Below the pieces are notes generated by a model, which saw nothing but the letters and a program-made list of their open reading frames with translations, had not been told where the DNA came from and searched no databases. A DNA stretch of 64,000 bases from Hirsutella rhossiliensis (lineage: Eukaryota; Ascomycota; Sordariomycetes; Hypocreales; Ophiocordycipitaceae). Positions 43,968-54,208 of this stretch are shown piece by piece (position 1 is the first letter of the stretch; each line of letters begins with the position of its first letter). The translations under genes and the position numbers were made by a program. The DNA is taken from positions 3,720,001-3,784,000 of the forward strand of contig NW_025408671.1 in NCBI RefSeq assembly GCF_020360975.1, written 5' to 3'.

Positions 43968-45788
43968 CTATTCCTCCAGCTCGTAAAACAGCATGTACAC
44001 CTCCCGCTGCATGCCCAAGACCTCGCTCGTCTTGGCCTCGCGCACCTTTTCGTCGCTCACCCGCCACCACCTGTCAGACGCCGGCTTGCGCTTCTTGGCC
44101 CGCTTCGCCGGCGCCGCCTGCTGCGCCTTGGAGCTCCTCGGCGACGCGCTGCTGTCCTGGCCCGCCTTGGAAGGCGCTAGCCGCGACAGCGCCGACTTGG
44201 TCGAGGCGGCGACGGAGCGCAGACTGCTCGTGTCGGCGTCACGGTCCTTGGCATCCGACTGCGGCGAGCCCATCTCGGGCGGTACGCTGCGCGGCGCGGC
44301 GGGCATCGACTCCAGCGAGGGCGTCGACGAGTTGGTCGCGGGAGATGCCGAGAGGAGGTCTGGCGTCGAGGTGGCCGGGCTGCCGGCTTGACGCGCCGCC
44401 GCCATCCTCGGCGTGGAGACGGGCGTCGATGTCTTGCTGTAAATGTCAGACGGCTGGAAGGTGTTTGCGTTGTGGTAGGGCGAGGGCTGGTTCTGTCGTC
44501 GAAAGGCCTCGTAGTGGCCGCTGTTGTGGCCGCCTCGGTGGGTGATGATGCCGAGCAGCTTGTACTTGTGTTGGTCCGCCAGACCTCCCAGGGGCAGCCG
44601 CTCCGGAAAGGCAACCTTTGCCGAGTTCTTTTGCGTCATCTGCCCGACGCCGTAAATGGACCGCGACAGGTGAATCGCCAGGACCTTGGGGAAGATGGTC
44701 ATGCGTGTCGTCTTGCCAATCCGCCTCTTTGGCGCGTAGCGAATGTCGCCCAGCTCCACGCCAACGGGCGGCTGCTCGGGGTCCGTCTCAATGGCCGCGG
44801 CGAGCTTTTCGATGCTGTCCTTGGCCTGCGCCCTGAATCCATCCGACGTAGACCGCGCGAGTTCGTGCTCCAGCGTGGCTTTCGCCTGCACGAGCCGGCA
44901 CATTTCGCACTTGAAGTCGTCGACGAATTCCGTCTTGAAGATGCCGTCAAAGCAGGCACTGAGCGACGTCGACGACACGTGCGGCACGGCCAGCGTCAGG
45001 GTACAAAAGCTCTCTTCCCTCGGCTTGGTCCGATACCGACAGGCCAGGCACTCTATGTGAGACTCGTACTTGCCTTCCATTGGGAAGCTCTCTTCCACCT
45101 CGGGCTCGGCCACGACTGGCGCCTGTGCCTTGGGCTCAGGCTCGGCGTCGTCTCCGTTGGTGGCGGCGAGGTCCGGCGGCCGTTGCGCATCGACGGCTTC
45201 CGAAGCCGCATGGCCGGACGCCAGCCCGTGTCTCCGCGCATAGGCCCGGGCGCGCTGACCAGCGCGGTACTCGTCCTTGAGCCGCTCGGCCACAATCTGA
45301 AGAAACTCCTGGGCATCCTGCTGCTGCCTGCTGATGCGCTGCTTGAAGGCGGCCTCGAGGACCTTGACAAAGGGAAAGGGAGAAATGGACTTCCTGGCAA
45401 TGGGCCGCTCGTTAAGCGCGTCCAGCATGTCCTTGAGCCCGCGGGTGACGAGCCCCTCCTGCAGCCCCTGCAGCTTCCACTGTTCGAGCCTGGCGCCGGC
45501 CTGCGGCTGGACGAGGTTCTGGTAGACGGCCGGGTCCTCGATGTGGCGGCGGTGGGTTTCGCGGATGAGGTAGACGCGCAGGTCGCCGAGCCCGGCGAGG
45601 GCCTGGAGGACCGAGTTGATGAAGCAGTCGTTTGCCTGGTTGCGCAGGCCAACTATCGTCGTCTTGCGCGAGGAGTTGCCGGAGTCGTGGTCGATGGTAA
45701 AGGTCGGCCCGAAGACGTAGATGAGCGCAACGGCCGCGAGCGAGGCCCCGGCGGCGTAGGACACGACCGTTGCCGACCGCTCGGGCAT
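43968..45788 (-). CDS. UBP16: Membrane-anchored ubiquitin-specific protease, Ubp16/USP30-like
   Basis: Cysteine deubiquitinase of the USP family, single exon, 606 residues. A hydrophobic helix at about 8-30 (VVSYAAGASLAAVALIYVFG) precedes the catalytic domain. This is the layout of yeast Ubp16 and animal USP30, which sit in the mitochondrial outer membrane. The Cys box is GLRNQANDCFINSVLQAL with Cys55 as nucleophile; the His box is THRGGHNSGHYEAFRR; WWRVSDEKVREA supplies the third-residue region. A CxxC pair (CLACRYRT; CEMCRL) indicates the usual zinc-binding fingers. About 150 low-complexity Ser/Pro/Ala residues are inserted between the His box and the last motif, and a basic patch (AKRAKKRKPASD) precedes it. 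The mitochondrial location is inference from family and anchor. Confidence 0.87.
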   Translation of the reverse strand: MPERSATVVSYAAGASLAAVALIYVFGPTFTIDHDSGNSSRKTTIVGLRNQANDCFINSVLQALAGLGDLRVYLIRETHRRHIEDPAVYQNLVQPQAGARLEQWKLQGLQEGLVTRGLKDMLDALNERPIARKSISPFPFVKVLEAAFKQRISRQQQDAQEFLQIVAERLKDEYRAGQRARAYARRHGLASGHAASEAVDAQRPPDLAATNGDDAEPEPKAQAPVVAEPEVEESFPMEGKYESHIECLACRYRTKPREESFCTLTLAVPHVSSTSLSACFDGIFKTEFVDDFKCEMCRLVQAKATLEHELARSTSDGFRAQAKDSIEKLAAAIETDPEQPPVGVELGDIRYAPKRRIGKTTRMTIFPKVLAIHLSRSIYGVGQMTQKNSAKVAFPERLPLGGLADQHKYKLLGIITHRGGHNSGHYEAFRRQNQPSPYHNANTFQPSDIYSKTSTPVSTPRMAAARQAGSPATSTPDLLSASPATNSSTPSLESMPAAPRSVPPEMGSPQSDAKDRDADTSSLRSVAASTKSALSRLAPSKAGQDSSASPRSSKAQQAAPAKRAKKRKPASDRWWRVSDEKVREAKTSEVLGMQREVYMLFYELEE

Positions 45789-46537
45789 TGTCGCCGGTCG
45801 CGAGGCTCGTCTATGCGGCGAGCTCAGGGGGAGAGGGAGCGCCGTCGGGAGGCGCGGACGAGGGTCGCCTTGGAGTGTATCCGAGACGCACACGTTGGTG
45901 TCAGGGAAAGGAAGATTGCCGACGCAGCGTCATTGCGAGGATCCGGATCCAAAGACAAAAGTCGCCGTCTGTCTGCCTTGGAGAAGACGGGCGCAGCAGC
46001 CTTGCCGGGGTCGGAGAATGCGTCGAGCACGGCTCGGGCGGGCTGGCGAGTGAGAGTCTTGATCGACGGGGCCTGGCGGTCTGAAACTGGCTGTTTGGCC
46101 TAGAATGGATTGACAAACTGTCGACGGTGACTGTGGCAGTTCGCGAACCTCCGTCTAGTCACAGGCACGCAATCCGACTAGGGCCGAGGCTACCCGGGGC
46201 CGAGTTGTTCCGGTGGCCGAAGCGCTTTCTCTCAACCACACCCATTACTTTTCTACTGTAACACGCTGCTCACGAGTCCGAGCTGCTGCAAACCACCTTT
46301 AATCTCTGTTTATATGAGTGTAAATGCCTCTCTCCTTCTGCTTTGCAAGCGTGGAGCAGGGTTGCGTCAAAGGCGAATGGCTACACATTTTTATGTGCAT
46401 ATTTTCCCTTTAGCTTGCTGGAAAGGAGGCTGACATGGCATCATCTAATTATACGCGAGTCTATTCCCTCGCCAAGGACGCATGGCTTCATAAAAAGTAC
46501 CGCCACGGGGCAGAGAGCCGCGGCCACAAGTGGCTCG
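45789..46537. promoter_or_regulatory. Promoter region of the deubiquitinase gene
   Basis: 749 bases upstream of the deubiquitinase start and downstream of the F-box gene. No specific site or gene recognised. Confidence 0.4.
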
Positions 46538-47506
46538 TCAGGAGCCTGCCTTGCTGCCTGACCACGTCCACAGCGACCCGTCCAACGCGCCTCGCTTCGC
46601 CCAGGCAGTCACCAGCTCATGCGGCGTCTCGTCGCCGTAAAAGGGAATCGGGACCTGATACACCTCGACCGTCATGTTTCCAGATGGGTCAATCTCTCCC
46701 CACCGCGTCGTGTCCAGGTCGGCGATCTCGTACGCCGCGTCCAGCAGCATCACTTTGATCTTTCTGCCGAGGCGCCGGTCCTGGCGCGGGAGTTTGTGAA
46801 AGTACTCGTCTTTGATGTTGGTCGAATCGACGTGCTGCGGCCGCGCCAGAACGACGTGGTGCAGCTCGGGCAGCGTCGCAATGTCCCACCAGAGCCAGTG
46901 GCTGTTGAGAGGCACGCCAAACAGCGCCAACCGCTTGAGGTTGGGCCACAACCGCCACACATCCGTGTGCGCGTCCGGGACGCTCAGCGCCGGGTATTCT
47001 CCGAGGCAAGTAAACTCCTCGAGACGCGTGAGCTGCTCAAAACCGTGGCGCAGCGTTTGCCGGACGTTGAGGTGATCGTCGAGCGGATCCAGGCTGCCAA
47101 ACGGAATCTGCACCACCAGCCTGCGCAGCGTCTCGCAGACCTCGCACAAGAGCTGGCGGGTCCATATTGCCGTCGGCAGGTCGTCGAGCGAGCGCCCAAA
47201 TGGCGCAAGGTAGAGCGACGTAACGTGTCGGAGCGACACTATCGGCGGCAGGGTCGGCACGAGCCTCGGCATGCACGCCAACAGGTCCGCCAGGCGGCGG
47301 CTCGAGTCGAGATAGAGGCAGCGCTGGCGCAGGAGCTTGGACGCATGTCCATACGTCGCGCGCGACACCCGCGTGAAGGTGAGCAGCGTCTTGGTCGCTG
47401 TGTGCGACGGGGGAAGCAGGGCATGCGGATTCGCCGGCAGCACGCTGTCGACAATGTGCAGCATCAGCTCCGTGGGCAGACTGGCGCGGCGTTCAAGGGA
47501 CTCCAT
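46538..47506 (-). CDS. F-box-like hypothetical protein
   Basis: Single-exon gene of 322 residues starting at the ATG at 47506; the frame is open further upstream but has no ATG. Residues 9-50 (LPTELMLHIVDSVLP ... TFTRVSRATYGHA) match the start of an F-box-like domain, the Skp1-binding module of SCF ubiquitin ligases. The remainder has Leu-rich, periodic hydrophobic segments (VTSLYLAPFGRSLDDLP; LWPNLKRLALFGVPLNSHWL; LPELHHVVLARPQHV), as in many fungal F-box proteins whose C-termini are degenerate leucine-rich repeats. The substrate is unknown. It lies between genes for a deubiquitinase and Atg11, all on the same strand. Function is inferred from a weak domain only. Confidence 0.7.
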   Translation of the reverse strand: MESLERRASLPTELMLHIVDSVLPANPHALLPPSHTATKTLLTFTRVSRATYGHASKLLRQRCLYLDSSRRLADLLACMPRLVPTLPPIVSLRHVTSLYLAPFGRSLDDLPTAIWTRQLLCEVCETLRRLVVQIPFGSLDPLDDHLNVRQTLRHGFEQLTRLEEFTCLGEYPALSVPDAHTDVWRLWPNLKRLALFGVPLNSHWLWWDIATLPELHHVVLARPQHVDSTNIKDEYFHKLPRQDRRLGRKIKVMLLDAAYEIADLDTTRWGEIDPSGNMTVEVYQVPIPFYGDETPHELVTAWAKRGALDGSLWTWSGSKAGS

Positions 47507-48098
47507 GGATGGACGATTGGCTGTCACATGGTCAGCGAGGCTGCCCTCGAGGGCGATGGTGGTGCTGTGGTGTTGGTGCTTGGAGTCGCTGCAACCAGCC
47601 GTCGCCACAAATGCCTCGCGTCTTACGTCATCTTACCGTTAGGTAAGCAAACAACAACACCAAAGCACGATGCACATGTTGGCCAAAGATCTTCACGACG
47701 CCACGGCAGCCAAATATAACACCATCACCTCTTGTGCCTGGAATAAAATTCGGCGTCTGGCTTCATATACGAGCTTTGCCCAACTCCTTTCCCCCTGTGA
47801 TAATAAACGCCGCTTTTGATGCATCGTGACAACGGCAGCAATCGACAAACGATGCACCCCAACCATCCAAAGCTCGCTGGCAACACCCTAAACCTTGCGA
47901 CCAAAGGGCCATTAAAACAGTGTCTCACCCGGCCAATGCTATACTACGTCGTCCCCTAATACTTTCCCAAAGGGCTCTCGTAGCTGTAATCCACGCTCCA
48001 CAGCGGATCCCACAGCACGGAACTCTTGCTCGTGTCCTCGCCGGATCCTTCCCGCCGCATCTGGCGTCGAGGTTGCCCAGGCTTCATTCATCAGCCAC
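47507..48098. promoter_or_regulatory. Upstream region of the F-box gene; 3' flank of ATG11
   Basis: 592 bases. No coding, RNA or repeat feature recognised. Confidence 0.4.
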
Positions 48099-51000
48099 CT
48101 ATGGCCCCAGGAGGGAGTCGACGTTTCGTACCTCGGACGACTTCCCGCCGCCTGAACCTAACTCGCCCGCCTGTTTCTGCGTGTCCGCCCCAGGCGTGTT
48201 TTCGCGGCGCGCCTCGGCCCGGGCTCGTTGATCGGCATGCGCGTTGCTGGCTGTGAGGAGGCCTCCCTGCACAGGACTCGTCCCGGCCGGCGTGTCTGGC
48301 GCCGCCGCCCGCAGTGAGTTGGTCTCGCTCGCGAGTGCGCTGCTCTTGAGCAAGGCGGCGCCGCCAACCGTCGGAAACGGCAGAGCCTTCTTGGAGCCCG
48401 AGCTACTCCGACGGCTGTCTAAGCTTTTCGAGAGCGTCTTGTTAATGCCCTCGATGCTTGTCACGCTGTCGCGGCTCCTGCCCTTTCCCTTGGCCGTGTG
48501 CGACTGGATATCGGCCGTCGCCTCCACATTGTTCGCCGCGACCGTCGACTTTCCCATGCCAGGAGTGGACGGGGCGCCGGGCTTATCCTCGTGAGCATCA
48601 ATGAGATACCATCGCAAACCGTCTGACAGCTGGAAGGGGTTGTCGTTCTCATCCTCGTTCATGGATTCGGCGTCGTTGGCGGGCTGGAGGCTTTTTGACA
48701 GGTCCACCACGCGTTCCTGAATGCGAGAGATTCGTGCCACGAGCCATTCCCGATGACGAAGCCGGTGCGCCTCTTGTTCACGGAGAAAGTAGTGCGGGAA
48801 TCCCACGTTGAACGCTGCCCATGCGCCTGCCTGCTGGTTGCGCGTTGGCAGGAAGAGAGCGAGGTCACCCTCCTTGAAGTGTCTAAACGCGATTTTGTCG
48901 TGAGCGTCCTTTTGAAGGGTGTGTGCCCGGTCCCGATATGCTCGAGCCTCTCGCTGCCACTTTCGAGCCTTGTGTTCCGCCTCCTTGATCCGGAGGTACA
49001 GCGTGTCGGAAAAGAGGTCCATGTCAAAGGAGCCAAAGTTTCGTACAAAGGAGTCGTACTTGTCCGCCTCCGCCGACCCGTCTGTACTGTTCATCCAGTA
49101 CAAGAGTCCGAGATCGGCGTTGTCGCCCGTCGCTCCCGTGCCGACACTGGTCGAACGACGAAGGTTGGATCCGGGGTCAGAAGAGTCATTGGGGTTTGGG
49201 GCGCTCCTCTCAGACCGCGGAATCTTATTGATTGCCATTTGCCCAGCTTCGCGACTCACAGAATATCCGATGCGCTCGAGAAGACGCACGAGGCGGTCGT
49301 TTTGTGTGTACAGCCTCTGCGTCAAGTCCTTTGTCCTTCCGTCGCGAGATTCGCATCGACTAGTAAGAACAGAAAGTTTACCGTCAAGGCTTTCCGCCTT
49401 CTGCCTGAGCGCATCGAGTTCCTCCTGGAGGCTGCCCATGTGCGACTGACGGGACGCCAACTCCTCTGCGAGCTCGGCCGTCTTCTTCTCCTCTGCTTCG
49501 AGCTTCTTGCGAAGCGTCTCTGAGCCTGTCTCTCCGTCGGACAACTGGCCTCGCAACTCGCTTAGCTGGCCTCGACTCTCAGCAGCCTCTTTCTCAAGGG
49601 CGACGGTCTTGGCTTGCTCCTCCGCGAGGTTCTCACGAAGCCCCCTCCCGTCTTCTTCCGCGGCCTTCAACTTGCCATTCAGTTCGGATACCTCTGCCTC
49701 GAGCTCTTTAACCGAATCAAGGGCCTGTCCGAGATCTGCCTTGACGAGAGCGTAATCACTTCCCGCCGCTCGTAACTTGGCCAAGAGGTCTCCTGCGTGG
49801 AGCTGCAGCGAGTCCGTCAGGTCCACTAGACTGGCCGACAAGGAAGCACCGGGAGCCACCTCGCCGTGTATTTTCCTCAAAGCTTGGACCTGGTCCTCGA
49901 CGGTCTCTTGGGCGGCCTCGAGCTTCCTGAGCAGAGAATTATTCTCGTCTTGGGCGGCTTGAAGCTGCCGCTCCGACGCATCGAGCTGATTTCGCTGCAT
50001 ATGGGACTCTTTCATTAGTAGCTCGACCTGTCCTTGAGCTTGAAGCGAATCGTCTTCCCGCTCCTTTCCGAGTCGCTCGATTTCAGCCTCGAGAATCTGA
50101 ATCTTTTCATCATAGGCGGCCTTCTCGTTTTCGCGCGACTCGCCAAAATGCTCCATGTCGTCCTCCGTGTCCTCGAGCCGAGCCTTCAACGTCTTGATCT
50201 CGTCTTCCAAAGACTTGCGTTCATCCAAGAACTCGCGCTTCAGAGCCTCCATGTTTTCCAACAGGTCTTTCTTCGTGGAATTGACTTCCTGAATCTGGTC
50301 CTTCATGTCATCATGCTGTGTGTTCCGAACGCTCAGCTCCTTTTCAAACTTGGCAGCGCGCTGTTTCTCGTCGCGGAGCTCATTCTCAAGCTGCTCAATC
50401 CGCCGAAGCAAGGAATCGGCCCCGTCAGAGGCGCGGCGGAGGTCCTCTGGACGATGTGACTTGATTGACGAAATCGAGTCCCGTCTTTCGTGGGACTGAG
50501 GTTTTGGAGACTGGAAGAGATTCCCGGGACGCGAAGCCTGACTCTGCCTATGCAGCAGATCCTCTAGACGCCTGACCCTACTCTCTGCCGTCTTGAGCTT
50601 GCTTTCAAGCTTCGACTTGTCCTCCTGCAGGGTACGAATGAGTTCATCATCGCCACGAATCATGAGCCCGCTCCGCCCGAGGGCTGCTTCGTGGACGCTG
50701 CCGTTCTTGAACGCCTTGAGCCTCCTGAATTGTTGTTTCGTGGGACTGTTCAGCTCTTGAACTAGTTTTCCCACGTCCTCGAGGATCGTGGGATCAGTGT
50801 CCTGATCCTGGAGACTTTGAAGGAACTCGTCCAGTTCTTCCTTGGTCATGGCGGGCCAAGGCACGTCCTCTCCAAGCAGATTGACCTCGAGTCCAACGAC
50901 GGTGGTGTCCAAACTTGGCCCGTACATGCTGCCGATCATCTTCTGCCATCTTCTGCGTCGCTTCGCTTCTTCATCCTGGAACAAGGCCATTTCATTAGCG

Positions 51001-52415
51001 AGGGTCGAAGAGTCGGTCCTGATCTTGTCGACCCATTCCCGGCGGCGAATGGCCTCTACTACGAACGAGGCATACATGTAAGGGAGTTGATGGATGAGGC
51101 GAAGGTAGTCGAATGTTGTCATGTCGTCTTCCGATTGATTCAGGATGTTGATCTGGTTCTTGACGCCGCTGTGAAGCGCCGTGATGTCAGTGATGGTTTG
51201 CATGAAGCCGACAGATTCGTGGACGAGGTTGTTTCGCGCGCGCGTCGCATACTGCATCATCTCGTCCATTTCCTTGGCGCGCTTCTTGAGCGATGGGACT
51301 AGTCTTTCGGTGTGATTGGATGCTGTCTTTGAGGCTTGAGCGAGATCGCGCTGCGAGCCTCCGTAGCTGAGGGAGGTGTGGTAATCGGCATCGATCTGGC
51401 CGGCGACGGCTTCAATGTCCTGGAGGAGCTGTGCCGAGTCGGTGCTGTGTCCTAAAACGGAGCGACCCATGAGCTTGTCAAAGTCGGCGGCAAGTCCTTC
51501 GAAGCCCTGGTACATCTGAGTTGCAAGCCTGTCCAGCTCGGCGGCCTTGTCGCCGAACCTTCTGCGCGCGGTCGGCGCGAGCTTGCCAGCCTTCCTGGCC
51601 GTCTCGGGTTCAACCAGATCCTCGAGAGTCACGTCAGCCCTGGTCACCTCGCCCCTAGTCATGAACTTGACCATGGAGGGCGACACGGAAATGTTACGAG
51701 CCAAGGCAAGATACTGCTCCCACTCGGTCGCGAGCCGTTCGTGCTCCGACAGAGCAGGGTCCACCCATTTCTTGAGCTCCGTGTACTTAGGTTCGATCTG
51801 TTTCACGCTTATCTCGAGGTTGGCGACCGCCGCGTCCAGGCACTTGAGTATGACATCGATCTCATCATAGCGGGCTAAGACGGCCGAGTTGGTGCGAGAG
51901 CAGTTGTCTGCCAGCCGGAGAGCCCAGCTGCGGCGTTCCTCGTACAGGTGCTGCCATGAGGAAATGGCTTGCACGTCATCGATCGAGTTGGGCGCAGCCG
52001 GAACGGACAGACGCCGCGGCAGAGGGATATCGGAGATAAGAGGAGGGGTGCCCGACGCCGTCATCTGCTGCGTTACTCGGACGTCGTAGATGTAAATCTC
52101 TTTCTGACCGAGAGTCAGCGGGTGGTCTGGACCACGGAACGTGGCTTGGATGCACCACATACCTCGGAGTGCAGGCTGGCGAACTTGACGTTGCGTCCCT
52201 GGGGAGTGAGAGCTACCATATGCTGAAGAGACACAGAGCTGCTACGGGCCACCCATGATTTCAGGTCATCGAGTCTGTAGGCCAAGTTAGGAACGGGGCC
52301 ATGAAGACGACCAGGACGACGTGTGGAGGAGGGGGAAGGGCTTTTACGTTGAAAACTGCGCCGCGTCGACCTCGAGGCGTTGGCCCGTGTGGGCAATCAA
52401 CACCTGCGTCGCCAT
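48099..52415 (-). CDS. ATG11: Autophagy-related protein 11 (selective autophagy scaffold)
   Basis: Scaffold that links cargo receptors to the core machinery in pexophagy, mitophagy and the Cvt pathway. Three exons, 52415-52348, 52274-52163 and 52103-48099, give 1,394 residues, near the usual filamentous-fungus length. The two tiny first exons encode a ubiquitin-like start (MATQVLIAHTGQRLEVDAAQ; SSVSLQHMVALTPQGRNVKF), joining in phase to KEIYIYDVRV. A helical region follows, then long coiled coils (about 550-1010). The C-terminal domain equivalent to the claw of FIP200/Atg11 runs from about 1130 (FKEGDLALFLPTRNQQ; WAAFNVGFPHYFL; LVARISRIQERVV). The tail is Ser/Gly-rich and ends VRNVDSLLGP. The first exons are supported by strong family resemblance. 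Confidence 0.94.
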
Positions 52416-52982
52416 CCCAAGACATCTCCCATGGAGAGTATGACGGCGCTCGGGCGACCGACGCGACAAGGAGGCAGAAGCGAGGTGAGTAACAAGCGGA
52501 CGTCGGTCGGTGCTGCTGGGCGGGACGAAGCCTGGAGTGAGACGCTCGCTTTAAGACGCTTGCTGTTGAGGATGGATGACAGGCATCGGGGTGCTTGTGC
52601 GAATTTGAGGGGAGGCGAGGGCGCAAGACCTGGTTGTAGCGTGACCACCGAGAGACTTTGAGGCGCCGACAGACTTTAGGCGTCGCGATGGGATGGATGC
52701 TGTGGCTACCTTGGGCTGGCGCAAGCGTGACCTCGTGCCTCGTAATCGCTGACTTCCTTACTATCTCGGCCGAGTGCCCCAGCCTCGTAAGCCCGGTGGG
52801 GTGGTTCCGCAGACGGATGGGCCTAGCCACACGTGGCTGAGTCCACGTCCCATCAAGCCATCCGCGACTCGCGATCATTGGCTGCGCAGCATCCATGACC
52901 TCGTCGCGCCCGACTGGACCTACTTGCTACCATGAGAGGGGGTCTTGGCTTCCACCATCTGTCGTGAACCGGCTGTCAAGAC
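52416..52982. promoter_or_regulatory. Divergent promoter region ATG11 / CENP-H
   Basis: 567 bases between divergent start codons. No operator or RNA gene recognised. Confidence 0.4.
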
Positions 52983-53799
52983 ATGGACGCGTCTGAACCC
53001 CGGGCGGATCATGATCCCGCTTCTCTGCCCCTACCCTCGGACGAGCAGCGTGCTCTCGACTTGTTCGACAGCCTGCAGCAGCTTCGACTGGAGACGGCCA
53101 TGGCCAACGCGCTGGCATCGCATCGAGCAGGTACGACACGCGGTAGCAGACCCAGGCTTTACTGGTAGCATTCATTCTCACATTATCGCGGCAGAGGCGC
53201 ATGGCGCCGGCGCAGTTTCCAGGACATGGCAGGAGGATCTCCTGGATGCGAGGGCAAAGCTCAAGCTACGAAACGATGCCGTAGAGGCAGTCGTGGTGGC
53301 GAATCCCATTCTCAAGGCCGTCCACAACGGCACAGATGCATCTCCCGTGGAACGGCACGTTGAACCATCTCGCCTTTGAGCGCGTCAGTTCAGCACTCAC
53401 TAACGTTATGCCAGTGACTTGTTACCCTACGTGGAACGCAGAGACGAGGCGGTCATATCGGTCGCCCGGCAGGCCGCTGACATGGAAATGCTGCGCGACC
53501 AACTCACCCGGACCCAGGCCGACGCAGCACGCGTCAGTCGCCGGAACGTAGAGTTGGCGGCAATGCTATGCGACTTGGCGGACAAGGCAAAGAGGAAACG
53601 GACCGGAAGTTTCGATTCGCCTGAGAAACGGAGCGCAATCGCGCGGCTAGAGAACGAAGTCGCGTCACGGAGGAAGCGGTGGAGAGTCATCAAGGGCGTG
53701 GCTAGTGGCGTAGTCTCTGGAAGCGGCATCGACTGGGCTCGCGATGATGAGCTGTGCGATATGGTGCTCGATCCAGAAAACGAAGACGAGCGGCCGTGA
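52983..53799 (+). CDS. Centromere protein H homologue (kinetochore)
   Basis: Inner-kinetochore CCAN/CTF19 complex subunit (CENP-H; Mcm16 in yeast, Fta3 in fission yeast). Three exons, 52983-53130, 53195-53354 and 53415-53799, give 230 residues. The protein is mostly coiled coil (RALDLFDSLQQLRLETAM; DLLDARAKLKLRNDAVEAVV). Its most conserved segment is assembled across the junctions: ANPILKAVHNG, then PVERDLLPYVERRDE. The second intron starts GC, not GT (GAACG/GCACGTTG); I find no GT donor that keeps the frame, while this one does, and CACTAAC plus CCAG lie at the 3' end. The C-terminus (KRKRTGSFDSPEKRSAIARL) is basic, then acidic. The call rests on resemblance; a search would confirm. Confidence 0.78.
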
Positions 53800-54190
53800 A
53801 AGGCCCTGAGTGGTTCGCCTCTCGTTTCGCAGTGTCTGGCCTTGCCTGAGGCCGTGCAACGTGGAAATGGGACAGGCAGGGTCCGCGAAGCAGGTGATGG
53901 GACATGGAGGCTGGGTCACTCCTGAATATCGGAGCCCGTCCTGCGCTGGCTCCCGATACCCGAGATTGAGGCATCGTCGGCCTCGACTAAATTCACCGAC
54001 GCAACGGCCTGCGAGATGGCACACGAAAAAAAAACGTGTGCGCAAATGCCAGCACACGGCATTGCGCGACTGGTTGCGAGAGGAGAAGGTGGCACTGCCG
54101 CAACGTTGGTCCGGGCTGTTTCCCTTGCCTAGTGTAAAGTGTAAAGTACTTTGTACCAGGTGATGTCACTGAGGGCACTACCTGCTCCTG

Positions 54191-54208
54191 CTAGGTACCT
54201 AGGTACCT
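54191..54208. repeat. Tandem palindromic GTACCTAG repeat
   Basis: CTAGGTAC occurs twice in tandem, followed by CT. The element is its own near-inverted repeat and is the densest cluster of the GTACCT/AGGTAC hexamer scattered through this gap. Confidence 0.7.
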
